Origin: Mixophyes australis
Lineage: Eukaryota > Chordata > Amphibia > Anura > Limnodynastidae
Assembly (NCBI GenBank): GCA_036250195.1
Contig: JAVHZZ010000003.1
Coordinates: forward strand, 34,998,335 to 35,062,334
Direction: 5' to 3'
Length of the DNA stretch: 64,000 nucleotides
Shown: one piece after another, positions 43,863 through 55,989 of the stretch
Layout of the letters: each line of letters starts with the position of its first letter
How positions within the stretch are numbered: position 1 is the first letter of the stretch
Position numbers and translations under genes: made by a program
The notes under the pieces: generated by a model
Databases searched by the model: none
Told to the model about the DNA's origin: nothing
The model's input: the letters and a program-made list of their open reading frames with translations, nothing else

Positions 43863-45479
43863 CAGTGCCGTAACTAGACATTTTAGTGCCCTGGGCGAGA
43901 CAGGGCACCGGCGCTCCCCATCTAAGTGGGAGTGACATTTGAAAAGTGGGTGTGGTCAACCTAATGTGGGGGTGTGGCTAGCACTTTACTGAATGAATTC
44001 TTTTGTATTGCTGTGTAGTTGGTAGCCTCAAAAATACAGGTGTAACCTATACAAATTTCTCTCACTATAGGGAAGAAATATAAGAGCCCTTGGCTACACC
44101 TGTATTTTTTGCAATAGACACTATGTGGAGGAAAATAGAAATCATAGATTATGAATATGAAAATGACAAATTTTCTATTTCCTGTACTTTACACGACATA
44201 CACTATATAAATTTGGATTTTTAAATACATATAAACCCAGTGCTGGAAGTGGGCTGCAGGATGACAAGTAAGAGGAATAGGGGAGAAGATGGTGCAAGGG
44301 GGTAGATGAAAGGGACAGGGGAGAAGGTGGGCCTGGGGACAAGGTGGCACAGAGGGGGTAGTAGATGAAAGGGCCTGGGGACAAGGTGGCACAGAGGGGG
44401 TAGTAGATGAGAGAGCCTGGGGACAAGGTGGCACAGAGGGGGTAGTAGATGAGAGGGCCTGGGGACAAGGTGGCACATGGGGGGGGAGTAGATGAGAGGA
44501 ACTGGGGAGAAGGTGGCACAGGGGGGTAGATGAGAGGGACTGTGGAGAAGGTGGGACAGGGGGGTAGATGAGAGGAACTGAGGAGAAGGTGGGACAGGGG
44601 GGTAGATGAGAGGAACTGAGGAGAAGGTGGGACAGGGGGGTAGATGAGAAGGACTGGGGAGAAGGTGGCACAGGGGGGTAGATGAGAGGGACTGTGGAGA
44701 AGGTGGGACAGGGGGGTAGATGAGAGGGACTGGGGAGAAGGTGGCACAAGGGGGTAGATGAGAGGGACTGGGGAGAAGGTGGCACAGGTGGGGTAGATGA
44801 GAGGGACAGGGGAGAATACATAAATGCAAAATACCAAAAAATACAATACCAAAAAATAATCATTATACATTTTCATGTCCCCAGCCCCCATAGATTTTGC
44901 TTCCCCACTACACTCCCTCAGTTTTTGCTCCTGGATGGAGCACCCTATTTCCTATTTTTTTTTTTTTAAATATATATTTTAATTACAATATAACATTTAC
45001 TTACCTATTTTTCTTCCCTCCTGGATGGTCAGCATAGCAGTCAGCAGTAGATGCAGGGGACTCACTCTCTCTGCTCAGCAATGGCCGCTCCTCACTTTCT
45101 TTTCAGAGGGGGGGGTGGAGCGGAGCACAGCATCCTGGAAGGGGAGGGGGCGGGTCCTGACAAATAACTTTATACACACTGTCTGACAGACAGTGTGATC
45201 ATTCTTTGACCAGCCACCACACTAGCCCCTCCCCTGACTCGCGGCACCCGACCCCCCCTCCCCCGACTCGCGGTAACCGACCCCCCCTCCCCCGACTCGC
45301 GGCACCCCCCCTGCATGAGTCGCGGGGGGGGGGCAATATTTTTTTATTTTATTTTATTTTTTTAGATATTTTTTTTTTACTTTGTGCCACAGACGGGAAG
45401 GTAGCGGGCGGCTGCTGCGCCCCCTCGGGCTTGCGCTCGGGGCGACGGCACCGCCCGCACCACCCTAGTTACGGCTCTG
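43863..45479. mobile_element. 1.62-kb non-autonomous hAT element inside a V-SINE
   Basis: The ends CAGTGCCGTAACTAG and CTAGTTACGGCTCTG are inverted and flanked by an exact 8-bp duplication AGAGAACT (43855-43862, 45480-45487), which is V-SINE sequence. No transposase is present; it carries a large minisatellite. Confidence 0.93.
44270..44820. repeat. ~37-bp minisatellite, about 15 units
   Basis: Units are GGGGGTAGATGAGAGGGACT plus GGGGAGAAGGTGGCACA, with a longer TAGTAGATGAGAGGGCCTGG subtype at 44330-44490. The long proline/serine-rich minus-strand frames are by-products. Confidence 0.95.
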
Positions 45480-45775
45480 AGAGAACTCACTCACATAAGT
45501 CCCTGCCCCATTGGAGCTTACAGTGTAAATTCCCTAATATAGGCACACACAGACAGAGAGGGAGAGACTAGGGTCAATTTTGTTAGCTGCTAATTAACCT
45601 ACTAGTATGTTTTTGGAGTGTGGGAGGAAACCAGAGCACCCGGAGGAAACCCATGCAAACATGGGGAGAACATACAAACTCCACACAGATAAGGCCATGG
45701 TCAGAAACTGAACTCATGACCCCAGTGTTGTGAGGCAGAAGTACTAACCACTTAGCCATCATGCTGCCCATATGG
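45480..45775 (-). mobile_element. V-SINE, 5' part (after hAT element)
   Basis: Continues from 43862: TAAGCTCCAATGGGGCAGGG, core CTCCGGGTGCTCTGGTTTCC and head TAAGTGGTTAGTACTTCTGC on the minus strand. Confidence 0.9.
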
Positions 45776-46656
45776 TGGATGCAGAAAGACAGATGGAAAC
45801 AAGGGGCACCACGTCCTTACTCTTACCCAACAAATAATAGAAAATATTCGGATCCCACTGTTCCCCACACTCTACTAATCAGAAACATAAAAAAATATGA
45901 CAGCCACGTTAATACAAACGTCATGTAAAAAAGTAAATTGAATAATAAGGAAAATCATGTGTCGTTTCTTAGGAAAACACCGTCTGAGAAATATCAGAAC
46001 AAATGTATCCTCCCAGAACAATCAGTTCTCAGGCTAAAGCTGCAGATTGTGTTTAAAAGCAAAACATTCTCTTCGCAATTATTTCAATTGAAATTCAGTT
46101 CCTGTGCATATAAGTAAAATCCTCCATGTCCCAGGGCAAGTAATGAGACTAAAAGCTATTTCTGATTTAAAAAGGGACTAATGTCATCATCACTCAGCTG
46201 AATTAGCAGCTTTGAATGCACTGGTGGCCAGTGACGGGTCTTGTTTGATCATGCTCTGTGCAGTTTAATGTCTTTTAATAGTTGTTGTACAGATGGTCAA
46301 TGTGATAGTTCTTGAACAATAAAATCCCTGGGATTGAGGGTAATTACTTGGACAATGACTGTATCAAACACGCAAAAACATCAGTTGTCAAATTAAAAAC
46401 TTGTGTATGGAGAAAGCTTTATCTCTGCCGCTCAAGTGGAAGTATCATACAAAAATCAATTTGACTTTTTTACTACTTTCCCTCCAGGGAAGAGGTACAA
46501 TTTGCACTGACATGATCCATGCTATTTAGCCGTGTGCATCTTCCATATAGAAGAGCCTGAATAAATTTGTGATGGGCGCTGTCCTTGTTAAACCTCTTCA
46601 TTCTGTTGGACTGGAGCCCTAATTAATTCATTATACATCATGATATAACATTGATT
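45776..46656. other. Unassigned non-coding stretch
   Basis: Nothing recognisable. Confidence 0.4.
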
Positions 46657-47008
46657 AGCATTAGTGGTTAGCACTTCTGCCTCACAGCACTGGGGTCATG
46701 TGTTCAACTCCCGTCCATGGCCTTATCTGTGAGGAGTTTGTATGTTCTCCCTCGTGTTTGTGTGGGTTTCCTCCGTGTGCTCCTGTTCCCTCCCACACTC
46801 CAAAAACATACTAGTAGGTTAATTGGCTGCTATCAGAATTGACCCTAGTCTGTCTCTCTCTCTATATATATATATATATATCTGTGTGTGTGTGTGTGTG
46901 TATTAGGGAATTTAGAATGTAAGCCCCAATGGGGCAGGGACTGATGTGAATGAGTTCTCTGTACAGCGCTACGGAATCAGTGGCGCTATATAAATAAATG
47001 ATTGATTA
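46657..47008 (+). mobile_element. V-SINE copy, near full length
   Basis: Head GCATTAGTGGTTAGCACTTC with B-box-like TGTTCAACTCCCG; core TTTGTATGTTCTCCCTCGTG, TCCTCCGTGTGCTCCTGTTC; internal (TA)n(GT)n; L2-like tail GTACAGCGCTACGGAATCAG, GCGCTATATAAATAAATGAT. Confidence 0.92.
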
Positions 47009-47913
47009 TTTAGAACTAAGCGGTGAAGCTTTAGAAATCTTTACTCCCTCTACTGTCTGTTGTGGATCTTCATTTTAGCACTTGATTCCCGCTGGCTGTA
47101 CCTGTCATCATCACCTGTCACCTCATTATTCAGTACTATATAATCAAAAAACATGAAGAAACTGTTCATGACAAGATGACAGATACACAATAGAATAGAA
47201 AACAAAGTGATATCTATAAGCTGCACAGGTAGGGAGGTTGGGGGATAGCTATGGATGAAGTTGCACAGTGCACAGTATTAGTCCTAATTGCATACATTTG
47301 TAGTTTATACCATAACATCAATGCTCTTACTATGAAAATCTCTTCCTAAATCGAATTATGTCCTATACACATCAAAGATATTTCTTTTTTTTTTTTTTGC
47401 GTGTGAGGGCCAACATGAAAATGATTCCGAGAGCTTTTTGTACTGGTTTTATTGACCCATATCTCGAGCTGTATTTTCAGTTAGCTTTGCCATAATCTCT
47501 TCATAACTACTGACCTCTATTGTGCTTATTAATTTAGATGCCCGTCTGTGTTCTTAGTTCCAGGAAGTCTATTGTATGAACTGGTTTCTAGATTTTTAAT
47601 GTATATTAAAGCTAGGGACTCAGAAAGAAACAAAATGACTGATTTAAATGTGCATTAAGATGCTTGTGGCTTTAGCGGCTGCAGATTGACCTTACATGCT
47701 ATTGTTTCTGCCAGATTCTTCTCCATCAATGAAGCACTTACGATGCAAATCTTTGCTTTTATCTACAATGAACCTCGTCTGCCACCAGTTTGGTCCATTT
47801 ACAAGAATGTCTCATCATTTGATATAGTTTTGTGTCATTTGCAAACGCTGATACATTGGAGGCGATTTACGTGCAGTACAAGTACAAAAAAATGCAAGGA
47901 CATTTTGTGACTT
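47009..47913. other. Unassigned AT-rich stretch
   Basis: Nothing recognisable. Confidence 0.4.
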
Positions 47914-47916
47914 AAC

Positions 47917-48235
47917 GGGCCTGAGTCATAAAGGAGAGCAAAGCATAAAAAATAAGTAAGTTTTCACCTTGGCAAAACCATGATGCATTGGAGGGGGAGG
48001 TAAATTTAAAATGGGGGGACAGATTTATAGTTGGGGTAGGACATGTCCTAGATCAACTTTAAATTCAGTGTAAAAGTAAAGCTCTCAAGTATTTGTGTGC
48101 TAGATGAAAAACAGCCAGTATTTAACTTATGTGCAAAACAATAAACTAATTTGCACCCCTTGCATTGTAACATGGTTTTGGCCCTGAGCAAACTTACTCC
48201 TTTTTGTACTTTGCTCTCCTTAATGACTCAGGCCC
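47917..48235. mobile_element. 319-bp Harbinger-like MITE
   Basis: The ends GGGCCTGAGTCATAAAGGAG and CTCCTTAATGACTCAGGCCC are inverted and flanked by AAC on both sides. A diverged relative lies at 61527-61830. Confidence 0.78.
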
Positions 48236-48238
48236 AAC

Positions 48239-48857
48239 ATGTCTATGTTTCCTTTGTGTTCATTTATATGGGAATCACAAGATCTTTGCATGTCAACATG
48301 GTGGCATTTAGGGGTCCAAAGCTTTCCATCTTCTGATGGGCAGAACTGAGTTATTAGGGTGTCGCTTGCAAAATGCAATCAGGTTGTACTTGTGTGCCTA
48401 GTATTGTTTCCACATATGAAAACAAGATTTTGCTTTGCAGGACGAGATTACTTAAAAGAGATTTAAGGGAGGAGGGGGGGGGGGGGAGAAGGCACATTTA
48501 GGGAGGCGTTCCCTGTTTAATATGGGGCTACAGCTTTTTTCCCCCCCACAATAGGGTTTGATTGTTGCAGAGGGACGGTTTTAGTTCCTTGCAGCAGAAC
48601 TTGACGTGACAAGTACTGTTCCGGAGGCCGCTGCATTTACTGGAATGTGGGTATGTACGTCTGACTTCAATGTCTACTTCATTTTCCCTCCTCGCTCTTT
48701 TTTTCCAAACTGGTCTCATGTGCAACTGGAAGAGAACAATGAGGTGAAGCGGGACTTCCAAGCGGATACCCCAGAAAAAAAAGAAGAGCAAAAACTGAAG
48801 CCTGGATACCTCAAGATAGGACAAATGTACGTTGATTCAGGAGACTTCAGGAGGATA
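48239..48857. other. Unassigned stretch
   Basis: It contains an 85-codon plus-strand frame (48606-48863) with no recognisable domain, and a G-run near 48473-48487. I do not call a gene. Confidence 0.35.
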
Positions 48858-48865
48858 CTCTAGTC

Positions 48866-49012
48866 CAGGCTTGGCTAACCTGTGGCACTCCAGGTGTTGT
48901 GAAACTACAAGTCCCAGCATACCCTTCCAGCAATAGGCTGCTATATATTGGCAAAGCATGCTGGGGCTTGTAGTTTCACAACACCTGGAGTGCCACAGGT
49001 TAGCCAAGCCTG
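48866..49012. mobile_element. 147-bp hAT MITE, long inverted ends
   Basis: The ends CAGGCTTGGCTAACCTGTGG and its complement continue through GGTGTTGTGAAACTACAAG(T/C)CCCAGCAT. They are flanked by an exact 8-bp duplication CTCTAGTC (48858-48865, 49013-49020). The arms are nearly identical. Confidence 0.93.
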
Positions 49013-49020
49013 CTCTAGTC

Positions 49021-50145
49021 CACTACAACCACTGTATTCCAGTAAGACCAATAGCTTTAAACTTGTACAAAGAGCTTTCACTAACGCTAAGCAGATACTA
49101 CCCACTGTAACACCAATGTTCAACGTCTTCAGAGAAGCAAATAAGTTTAACAAAGCATAAAAAAAAAAATCTTGGAAAACGGTCAACTCTATCTCTCACT
49201 ATTGAGGATCAATCTCTGTTTTTATCATATGTTAGCACAATATCTGCTTTGCATCAACCTATTGACATCCAGGCAAAAAGATTACAAGCATTGGTCTGCC
49301 TGTTTCTGAACTAAGATCTTCACGTTCCATCAGACCCAGGTGCTGTATTAACACTAGTTTTATACGATAACAGGAACAATTTTTCTATTTCAGTCTACTC
49401 CAGTAAATCTTAGATGTCTATTTTAAGGGCAAATGGTGCTTTATTTTGATAGCCTATTAAGCTATACATCTTTGTTTTTAAATGCAAAAAATACAGGTAA
49501 CAACTAGCAAATAAAGGGGGAGTTTGAATCACCATGGCTTGGCTACATTTTTTTTACAGTTTTTATGAACTAGGTACATTTTAATTGTCTTACAACCCAA
49601 ATTGTTTAAAATACTTTAATTTGATGTGGAAAATGAACACTTAGAATATCGTCTAAAAATAAAATGTAATCTGCATATTTATAAAAATGATCTTGAATTT
49701 CTCAGTGAACCAGGAGATAAAAAAAATATTGTCATAATTACTTTTATCTATTTAAAAGCACATACATGCTCAAAATGATAAACTATGGGTCTGATTCAAT
49801 AACAAACATAAATACCGATGCGTAGCGTATTTAGTGTAAAATTGTTCTGCACATACCAAGGACAGGACTATACAAAAGTGAACGAAGCAACGTCAAATTC
49901 ATCTTCAAGCACAAAGGACCCTTAATACTCCCTATGATTTCAGGGGCGGAACCGGGTGGGGACGGGGCGTATGCACATAGTCAGTGTACAACATGCGCGT
50001 GCCAAGCTCCAGCACACGCAACAATGTCCGATTCAAGCTTTGGGCATCTCTCAAGTACATGTTTTTCTGTCGTATCACTTGCACCAGCTAGAGGGCAGGT
50101 GTAAATGCTGAGTGATAACAGTCACATATGCATGCTAGAACATGT
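49021..50145. other. Unassigned non-coding stretch
   Basis: Nothing firmly recognisable. GGGTCTGATTCAATAAC near 49789 resembles the left end of the GGGCCTGA MITEs, but no clear right end is seen. Confidence 0.35.
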
Positions 50146-50153
50146 GTTTGCAA

Positions 50154-50375
50154 CAGTGGCAGATCCATGGGGGGGGTGTGATCGGGGGAATCGCCCATCC
50201 GTAGCAGCACAAGTCCTTTAAATTTGGATCCAAGACGCCGATCAAAACTGGTGGAGGGGGCGGAGCCAAAAGCGGGCGGTGGGCGGGGTGTTTTGGGGCC
50301 AGCCAATCAGAATGAAGGAGTGGGCATGATTATGCAAAATGCCCTCCCTAAAAATTACATCTAGGTCCGCCCCTG
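50154..50375. mobile_element. 222-bp hAT MITE (GGATCC/TCCGCCCCTG family)
   Basis: The ends CAGTGGCAGATCCATGG and TAGGTCCGCCCCTG are flanked by 8-bp repeats matching at 7 of 8 (GTTTGCAA, GTCTGCAA). Paralogue of 62258-62555. Confidence 0.82.
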
Positions 50376-50383
50376 GTCTGCAA

Positions 50384-52785
50384 TCAGCAGCAACCTTAAC
50401 ATTTCATGTACAGTAGACATTAATAACACTCTTATAAAATATTTTATGGAAAACCAAAAAATTAAGAAAAACATTTTTTGTTAATGTTTTGTGTTTACTG
50501 ACTATGACAAGAGAGTCCCTATAGACGAAAGCACTTAAATGGCAGAAGTGTGAGCCTCTGTAATCTCACACTCACTGTAACTTATGAGTTAATAGTCCAG
50601 TTCCTGGCTGACCATTGACTGTCTCGTGGGAGGGTCCTGGATTTCTCTCTCACTTACCGTCTGCCTCATTCTTCTTCACAAGATCCCGCCGACATGCACC
50701 ATTGTGGTGGTTTAATAGTTTAAATGACCGTTTTAGCCCATGTTTTTTTCCCCTCGTCACAGAGCAGACACAGTTCGTAGAACAGCACTGCGATAAGTGG
50801 CTGATAAATATGGCGCTATCAGGTTATTGGCCGCAGGTCACTGGCCCCCTTCAAAGCTATGGTAACTCTTGGTCCTTTAGTGGGGAGGAACCTTTGTCTG
50901 GCTTAGTTAGGGCAGGGCATTGTGAGTTTAGAGCGGGTGCAGTCACTCTGACGCCAGGTTTAGCACTGGCCAAGCAGACAAGGATTTGTTCCCTGTGGTA
51001 GGTGGATTCAGGGCGGTCTCGCCAACCACACTTGGTTGGATAATCAGTCTGTTCAGCTGTCCCATAGTGCTCTTTCTCCAACACCAGATAATTTAATAAA
51101 CGGCGACCTATTTAGCCACTTTACAGTTTCTCTGAGTCTTTATTTTAGATAAGTTAGTTTAAGCCTATGAAGGTATTTGTGAAGAGGAAGAATGGCATCC
51201 ACAGTATGCAATTTATATTATTAACAGGTGACATTATATAATTTTTTTTCTCTGCGTTCTTCTGGGACCTTATATTCCACATATGTATTGGACATATTTT
51301 GCAGTGTACTGTCTATCAGATCAGAGAGTACCTAGACCAGTATTCAACAAGAGATGTTTCTTCATATGCGTTTGTAGATGAATATAGCCGTACAAATACC
51401 CAATTTACATGTGTTTTTTTTTAAAAAAAATAATCCCTGCAAGTTACCTTAGTTCTGCGTGCCTTAATGAAATAGGCCCCGGCTGTCTACATATAACATT
51501 GCTTTGGTTGTTATTTCTGCTAAATTGAAGTTTTTAAATAATTTAAATTTGTCATTTTATTTCAGCAGATCTGGTCACCAGGAGGCGATGGTTTGAAAAT
51601 TCCACCCAAGAATTTTATATTTCTCCCCCAAACTCTAGCATGAAGGGATGGATGTGGATTTTAAGCAGTAATGGACAAAAGTTACTGATATATAAAAGCC
51701 AACAGGAGCCCATGAGGATGTGCAACCATTGACAGCAACAAAAATGACTCCCAAGAGGTAGGAGCTAGCAGTAACATTGGTGTAATGGTCAGCCAAGGAG
51801 CTCTGATCTGTAATGAGGGGGAAGGGAATCCAAGAGCAGAAACTAGTATAAATACACCGGATGGGCAGGCTAGTTGGAAGTTTTTCAGAAAGCGTTTATT
51901 CCTAATAGACATAGAAAGCCTGATAGTAACAAATGGAAAAACTCACAACCAGAGATTAGTCAGACAAGCCATGGGTCACGGCGCAGGAAGGGGTCAATAC
52001 CATGAGTCTAAATAACACTTGAACAGAGAAACAAAGGAAGTAATAAAGGGATAACATACAAGATAGAGGCAGGATAGACACAAGGAGAAGGACCAGTGAC
52101 CCAAACCCCTACTGAAGAACCGAGTTCCCAGTAACAGTGTGCTCATGGGCCAAATCTCTTTTTGCCTGTCCTCGAGTACTTGGATGCCCCCAGGACTTGG
52201 AATTGCACAAGAAATGCTGTATTACAGCAGGACAAGATGAAGATCGGAGAAACAGGACCAACATTGCAACTGGCTCATTAGGACAGAGGAGACATATACA
52301 GGAGAGAGAGACAGTAACCACAGGCACTTCTCCAACAGCTCAGATGCTACTGAGCAGACACCAGAGTACAGAGGTCCTAAATGTGACCATAAACTATTTT
52401 CCTTGATATTAATTCTCACCCAAACTCCACAAACTCCACTATGAAGACAATGGGCTGAATGTATTTTCTCTGGTCCTATCTTCACTGGCACTTGATAAAC
52501 TATTGTATGGCATCATTTTTCTGCCTTGTTTCCTAAATCAGCATTACAAAGGTGTTATTATACAGAGGAAGTGGCCTTTATATTAGCATTTTCTCACCAA
52601 TTAACTAGATTACACCATATTTCCCATTTAATAATATTAAATATATCTGCAAGAATGTGCAGTAAAGTCGACCCCATCTGCAAGTTCCATGCTCTTGCTA
52701 AATTTTACAATGACCTAGAAGAGTAGTGCTCAAACCTGTCCTCAGGCCTCAACAAAAGTATATGTCTTGCAGATCTCCTTTTAGT
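50384..52785. other. Unassigned non-coding stretch
   Basis: Several short frames occur (for example 50615-51001), but none has a domain, homologous motif or clear splice context that I recognise. Confidence 0.35.
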
Positions 52786-52789
52786 TATC

Positions 52790-53918
52790 CAGGTAGAGTC
52801 AGTATTAGTTACTGACTGTCTTTCTGCTATTTTATCTTGGATGTCTTCTCGCCAACTCAAACTCAATCTTTCAAAAACTGAATTACTAATATTCCCACCC
52901 AAAAACAGAAGCTTCCTGCCTGACATTTCTATTTCTGTTGATAACATAACCATAAACCCCACCACACAAGCTCGTTGCCTAGGTGTAATCCTTGACTCAC
53001 GACTATCATTTATTCCCCACATCGACTCTATATCTAAATCATGTTACCGGTATATACATCTAAAGAACAATTCCAGAATCCGCACATATCTCACACAAGA
53101 CACTGCAAAAACCTTAATTCATGCACTCATCATCTCCCGCATCGACTATTGTTATTCCCTCCTTACTGGTCTTTCCAAAGTCAGACTTGAACCCCTACAA
53201 TCTATTTTACACGCAGCGGCTATATTGATTTTCCTTGCAAACTGTTCTTCCTCTGCTGAGCCACTCTGTCAGTCTCTACATTGGTTGCCTGTATTTCAAT
53301 GACTCCAATATAAAATTCTTCTAACATGCAAGGCCGTCAACAAAATTGCACCGACATACATCACTTGTCTCAAAATATCTCCCAACTCGACACCTCCGTT
53401 CTGCACAAGATCTGCGTCTCTCTTCCACTCTCATCACATCCTCCCATTCCCGGTTTCAGGACTTTTTTTGGGCTGCACCCACTTTGTGGAATTCCCTCCC
53501 TCGCACAGTAAGACTTTCCTCTAGTCTTCAAACCTTCAGCGTTCACTGAAAACCCACCTCTTCAGACAAGCTTATGATATTCCTCAACCACCATCTTAAT
53601 CTCCCTAGGTTACCCTATTACCACCCTCTACACAGCTAATGCAAGACAACAACCCTCTGACCAACATTGCCACACACACAGCCCATTCAATACTTTTGCC
53701 TTTGCATTCTAGCTGGTCCATTGTACAATATGATGTAGCACATGCCCTTGTGTTTCAAACTCCTATTGTCCCGTAGATTGTAAGCTTGCGAGCAGGGCTC
53801 TCTTACCTCTCTGTCTGTATGTATTACCCAGTATTGTTTTATTAATGTTTGTTTCCAATTGTAAAGTGCTACGGACTTTGCTGGTGCTATATAAATAAAT
53901 GTTGATGATGATGATGTA
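52790..53918 (+). mobile_element. 5'-truncated L2-type LINE with 3' tail
   Basis: The frame 52841-53302 carries the reverse-transcriptase C-terminal region typical of L2/CR1-like LINEs: QLKLNLSKTELLI, LGVILDSRLSF, RTYLTQDTAKTLIHALI and SRIDYCYSLLTGL, ending at SLHWLPVFQ. The ORF2 end (ITCLKISPNSTPP region and FRTFFGLHPLCGIP) follows in shifted frames to about 53600. The 3' UTR ends TTGTAAGCTTGCGAGCAGGG, GTGCTATATAAATAAATG, (TTGATG)(ATG)n, the same tail logic as the V-SINEs. The upstream RT domain is missing, so it is a dead copy. Confidence 0.88.
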
Positions 53919-54164
53919 TCAAGCTGCAGTGAATTATCCACCTATGCTTCGGATGGACTATCAGAAAAACATACACTGTTGCCTGATAACAATAATATAA
54001 TAATAATAATAATAATAATAAGTTTGTGAATAAATGTATTACAGCATTCCTTATCGTACTTTTCCTTAAAATGTTCCCCCCCTTCACCTAGGCACATTGA
54101 AGGTAATTATTGATGAGCTTGAACCAATATTCATGGGAATATAGCATCTTAATTCCCTTTGTGG

Positions 54165-54560
54165 GTAACATAGAAGCATACAATTTAACGACAGATAAGA
54201 ACCATTAGGCCCATGTTGGCCCATCTATTCTGCCCATTTTTGACCTATGGTAACCTCAAACCCGATTTTGATCCTTAGTTCTTTTGTAAGGATGTCATTA
54301 TGTCTATCCCAAGCATGTTTAAATTACTCTACTGTATTAGCCTCTACCTCAAGGGAGGCTATTCTACTTATCCACTAAACTATACATATTAAGATCTTTT
54401 AGTCTTTCCAGGTAAGTTTTGTGCTGTAGGCCATGTACCATTTTAATTGCCTTTCTTTGTACAGTCTCTTATGTAATTTTACCCTTTTGAAGATATGGCC
54501 TCCAGAACTGAACACAACATTCTAAATGAGGCCGCACCACTGGCCTCTAGAATATACTCT
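54165..54560 (-). mobile_element. Degraded LINE ORF2 3'-end fragment
   Basis: The minus strand keeps a decayed ORF2 C-terminal signature (VDK-x-NSLP near 54370) with many stops. CATAGAAGCATACAATTTAA and GATAAGAACCATTAGGCCCA mark its + strand left end. It belongs to a different LINE family from 52790-53918. Confidence 0.5.
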
Positions 54561-54686
54561 ATCTCAGTGGTTCTCAAATCCAATCCTCATGCTCCCCTAA
54601 GAGTTTTAAGGATATCCATGTTTGAGTACAAGTGACTTAATTAGTGCCCGAGTCATTTTGATTCAACTACTTGTGTAACAGACTAG

Positions 54687-54860
54687 GGGGCATATTTACG
54701 AAACTGCAGGTTTGAAAAGTGGAAATGTTGCCTATAGCAACCAATCAGATTCTAGCTGTCATTTTGTAGAATGTATTAAATAAATGATAACTGGAATCTG
54801 ACTGGTTGCTATAGGCAACATCTCCACTTTTTCAAACCCGCAGCTTAGTAAATATACCCC
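54687..54860. mobile_element. Palindromic MITE, CCAATCAG family
   Basis: GGGGCATATTTACGAAACTG and its complement form inverted ends flanked by TAG on both sides (54684-54686, 54861-54863), the clearest 3-bp duplication in the family and suggestive of PIF/Harbinger. Confidence 0.85.
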
Positions 54861-54863
54861 TAG

Positions 54864-55405
54864 GTATCTGCTCTAACAGAATAGGAGAGTGTGCTTGCAG
54901 TTTAGAACTGTAGTGACCTATTGTGAAATCACCATTGGTGACCTGCTGGTACAGGAGTGAGGAAAACCTAAAACATCCAGAAAATAATGCACATAATATA
55001 AAAGATGCAGGCCAGAGGGATATTTAATTTTAAAGCAAGTTGTTAATGAAATAATCCTTTTATATGAGCCTGAATGTGCATAGGCTATTTTCAGCAAAAA
55101 ATATATATTGAGCAATAGCACTAACACGACTATAGGAAGCATTTCACGCAATCTGCAGTTTTAATACAAAATAATAATTCATCATTGGCCTAAGGATGTA
55201 ATTAACATGTCAATTCTAGGGTAGCGATTTTTCAATATAATTGCTCTATTCAGGATCTCAGAGCAATGTGCGCTTTCAGCAGTAGAGATGACAACACTTT
55301 TTTTTTTACAATAAATTGACAGGGAATATCGTATATGATACATGGGCATAATAAACACACATGATTCATAACCAGCTAGCTTATAAACAAACAGTGGTAT
55401 ATAAT
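54864..55405. other. Unassigned AT-rich stretch
   Basis: Nothing recognisable. Confidence 0.4.
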
Positions 55406-55790
55406 CAGGGATATTCACTGAGCCCCGTGTTTTGGTTTTGGTCTTGGTTTTGGATCTTTATTAACTTTGTATTTTTTTTTAAATTGCTTAAAAATGCTAA
55501 ATCACTTAATTTGGCCTTTTTTTCGTTCCTACATTATTATTACCCTCAATGATATTAATTTCCAGTCAATTTTTGTCAAGTAACAATTACACTGCTACCC
55601 CTCCTGTTTCTGTATGAGCAATGACACTGAGTAATGCACTGGAGACTGGAGAGTGACAAGAACATAGCTACCCCTGTCACTGTGTGAGCAATGGCACTGA
55701 GCAATGTCACTGCCATTTACCTGAACCTCTGCATTTGTCCTTCAGCAGTCCTGTTCCACTCCACTGTTCCATCTTATCCTGCTCTAATCC
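55406..55790 (-). mobile_element. 3'-terminal relic of the hAT1/hAT2 family
   Basis: The minus strand has GACTGGAAATTAATATCATT, AATAATAATGTAGGAACG, then AAGACCAAAACCAAAACACG and ends GAATATCCCTG. This parallels hAT2 16915-17030 and the hAT1 terminus at 10320-10353. A short unrelated GAGCAATG-repeat section follows, so it may be an internally deleted derivative. The other terminus is not clear. Confidence 0.7.
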
Positions 55791-55794
55791 CCCT

Positions 55795-55946
55795 TAGAGG
55801 ACAGCGACCTCTGGCTAGAGAGTCCATATTCCCTTGCGGGGATCCCTGGTGAATACCTCTCTACCGTTAGACTCCGCACCTCTCTGGGGGTAAGTCTATC
55901 TAGAGTGGGGCTTCGAGGTCAATTCCAAACTCAGGGTCCGTGACAC
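55795..55946 (-). repeat. LTR fragment related to the solo LTR at 42867
   Basis: The minus strand starts TGTCACGGACCCTGAG and shares AGAGGTGCGGAGTCTAACG and AGGTATTCACCAGGGATCC with 42900-42960. Confidence 0.7.
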
Positions 55947-55949
55947 CAT

Positions 55950-55986
55950 GTTTGTGTGGGTGTGCTCCAGTTTCCTCCCACACTAT
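55950..55986 (+). repeat. V-SINE core fragment
   Basis: TGTTTGTGTGGGTGTGCTCC and AGTTTCCTCCCACACTATCC match only the conserved core of the V-SINEs. Confidence 0.6.
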
Positions 55987-55989
55987 CCT

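Noticed and set aside
44175..44891. Long proline/serine-rich minus-strand frames
   Set aside because: By-products of the 37-bp minisatellite inside a non-autonomous hAT element; three frames are open at once.
48606..48863. 85-codon plus-strand frame as a host exon
   Set aside because: No recognisable domain, and its end runs into a hAT MITE boundary; nothing else supports a gene.
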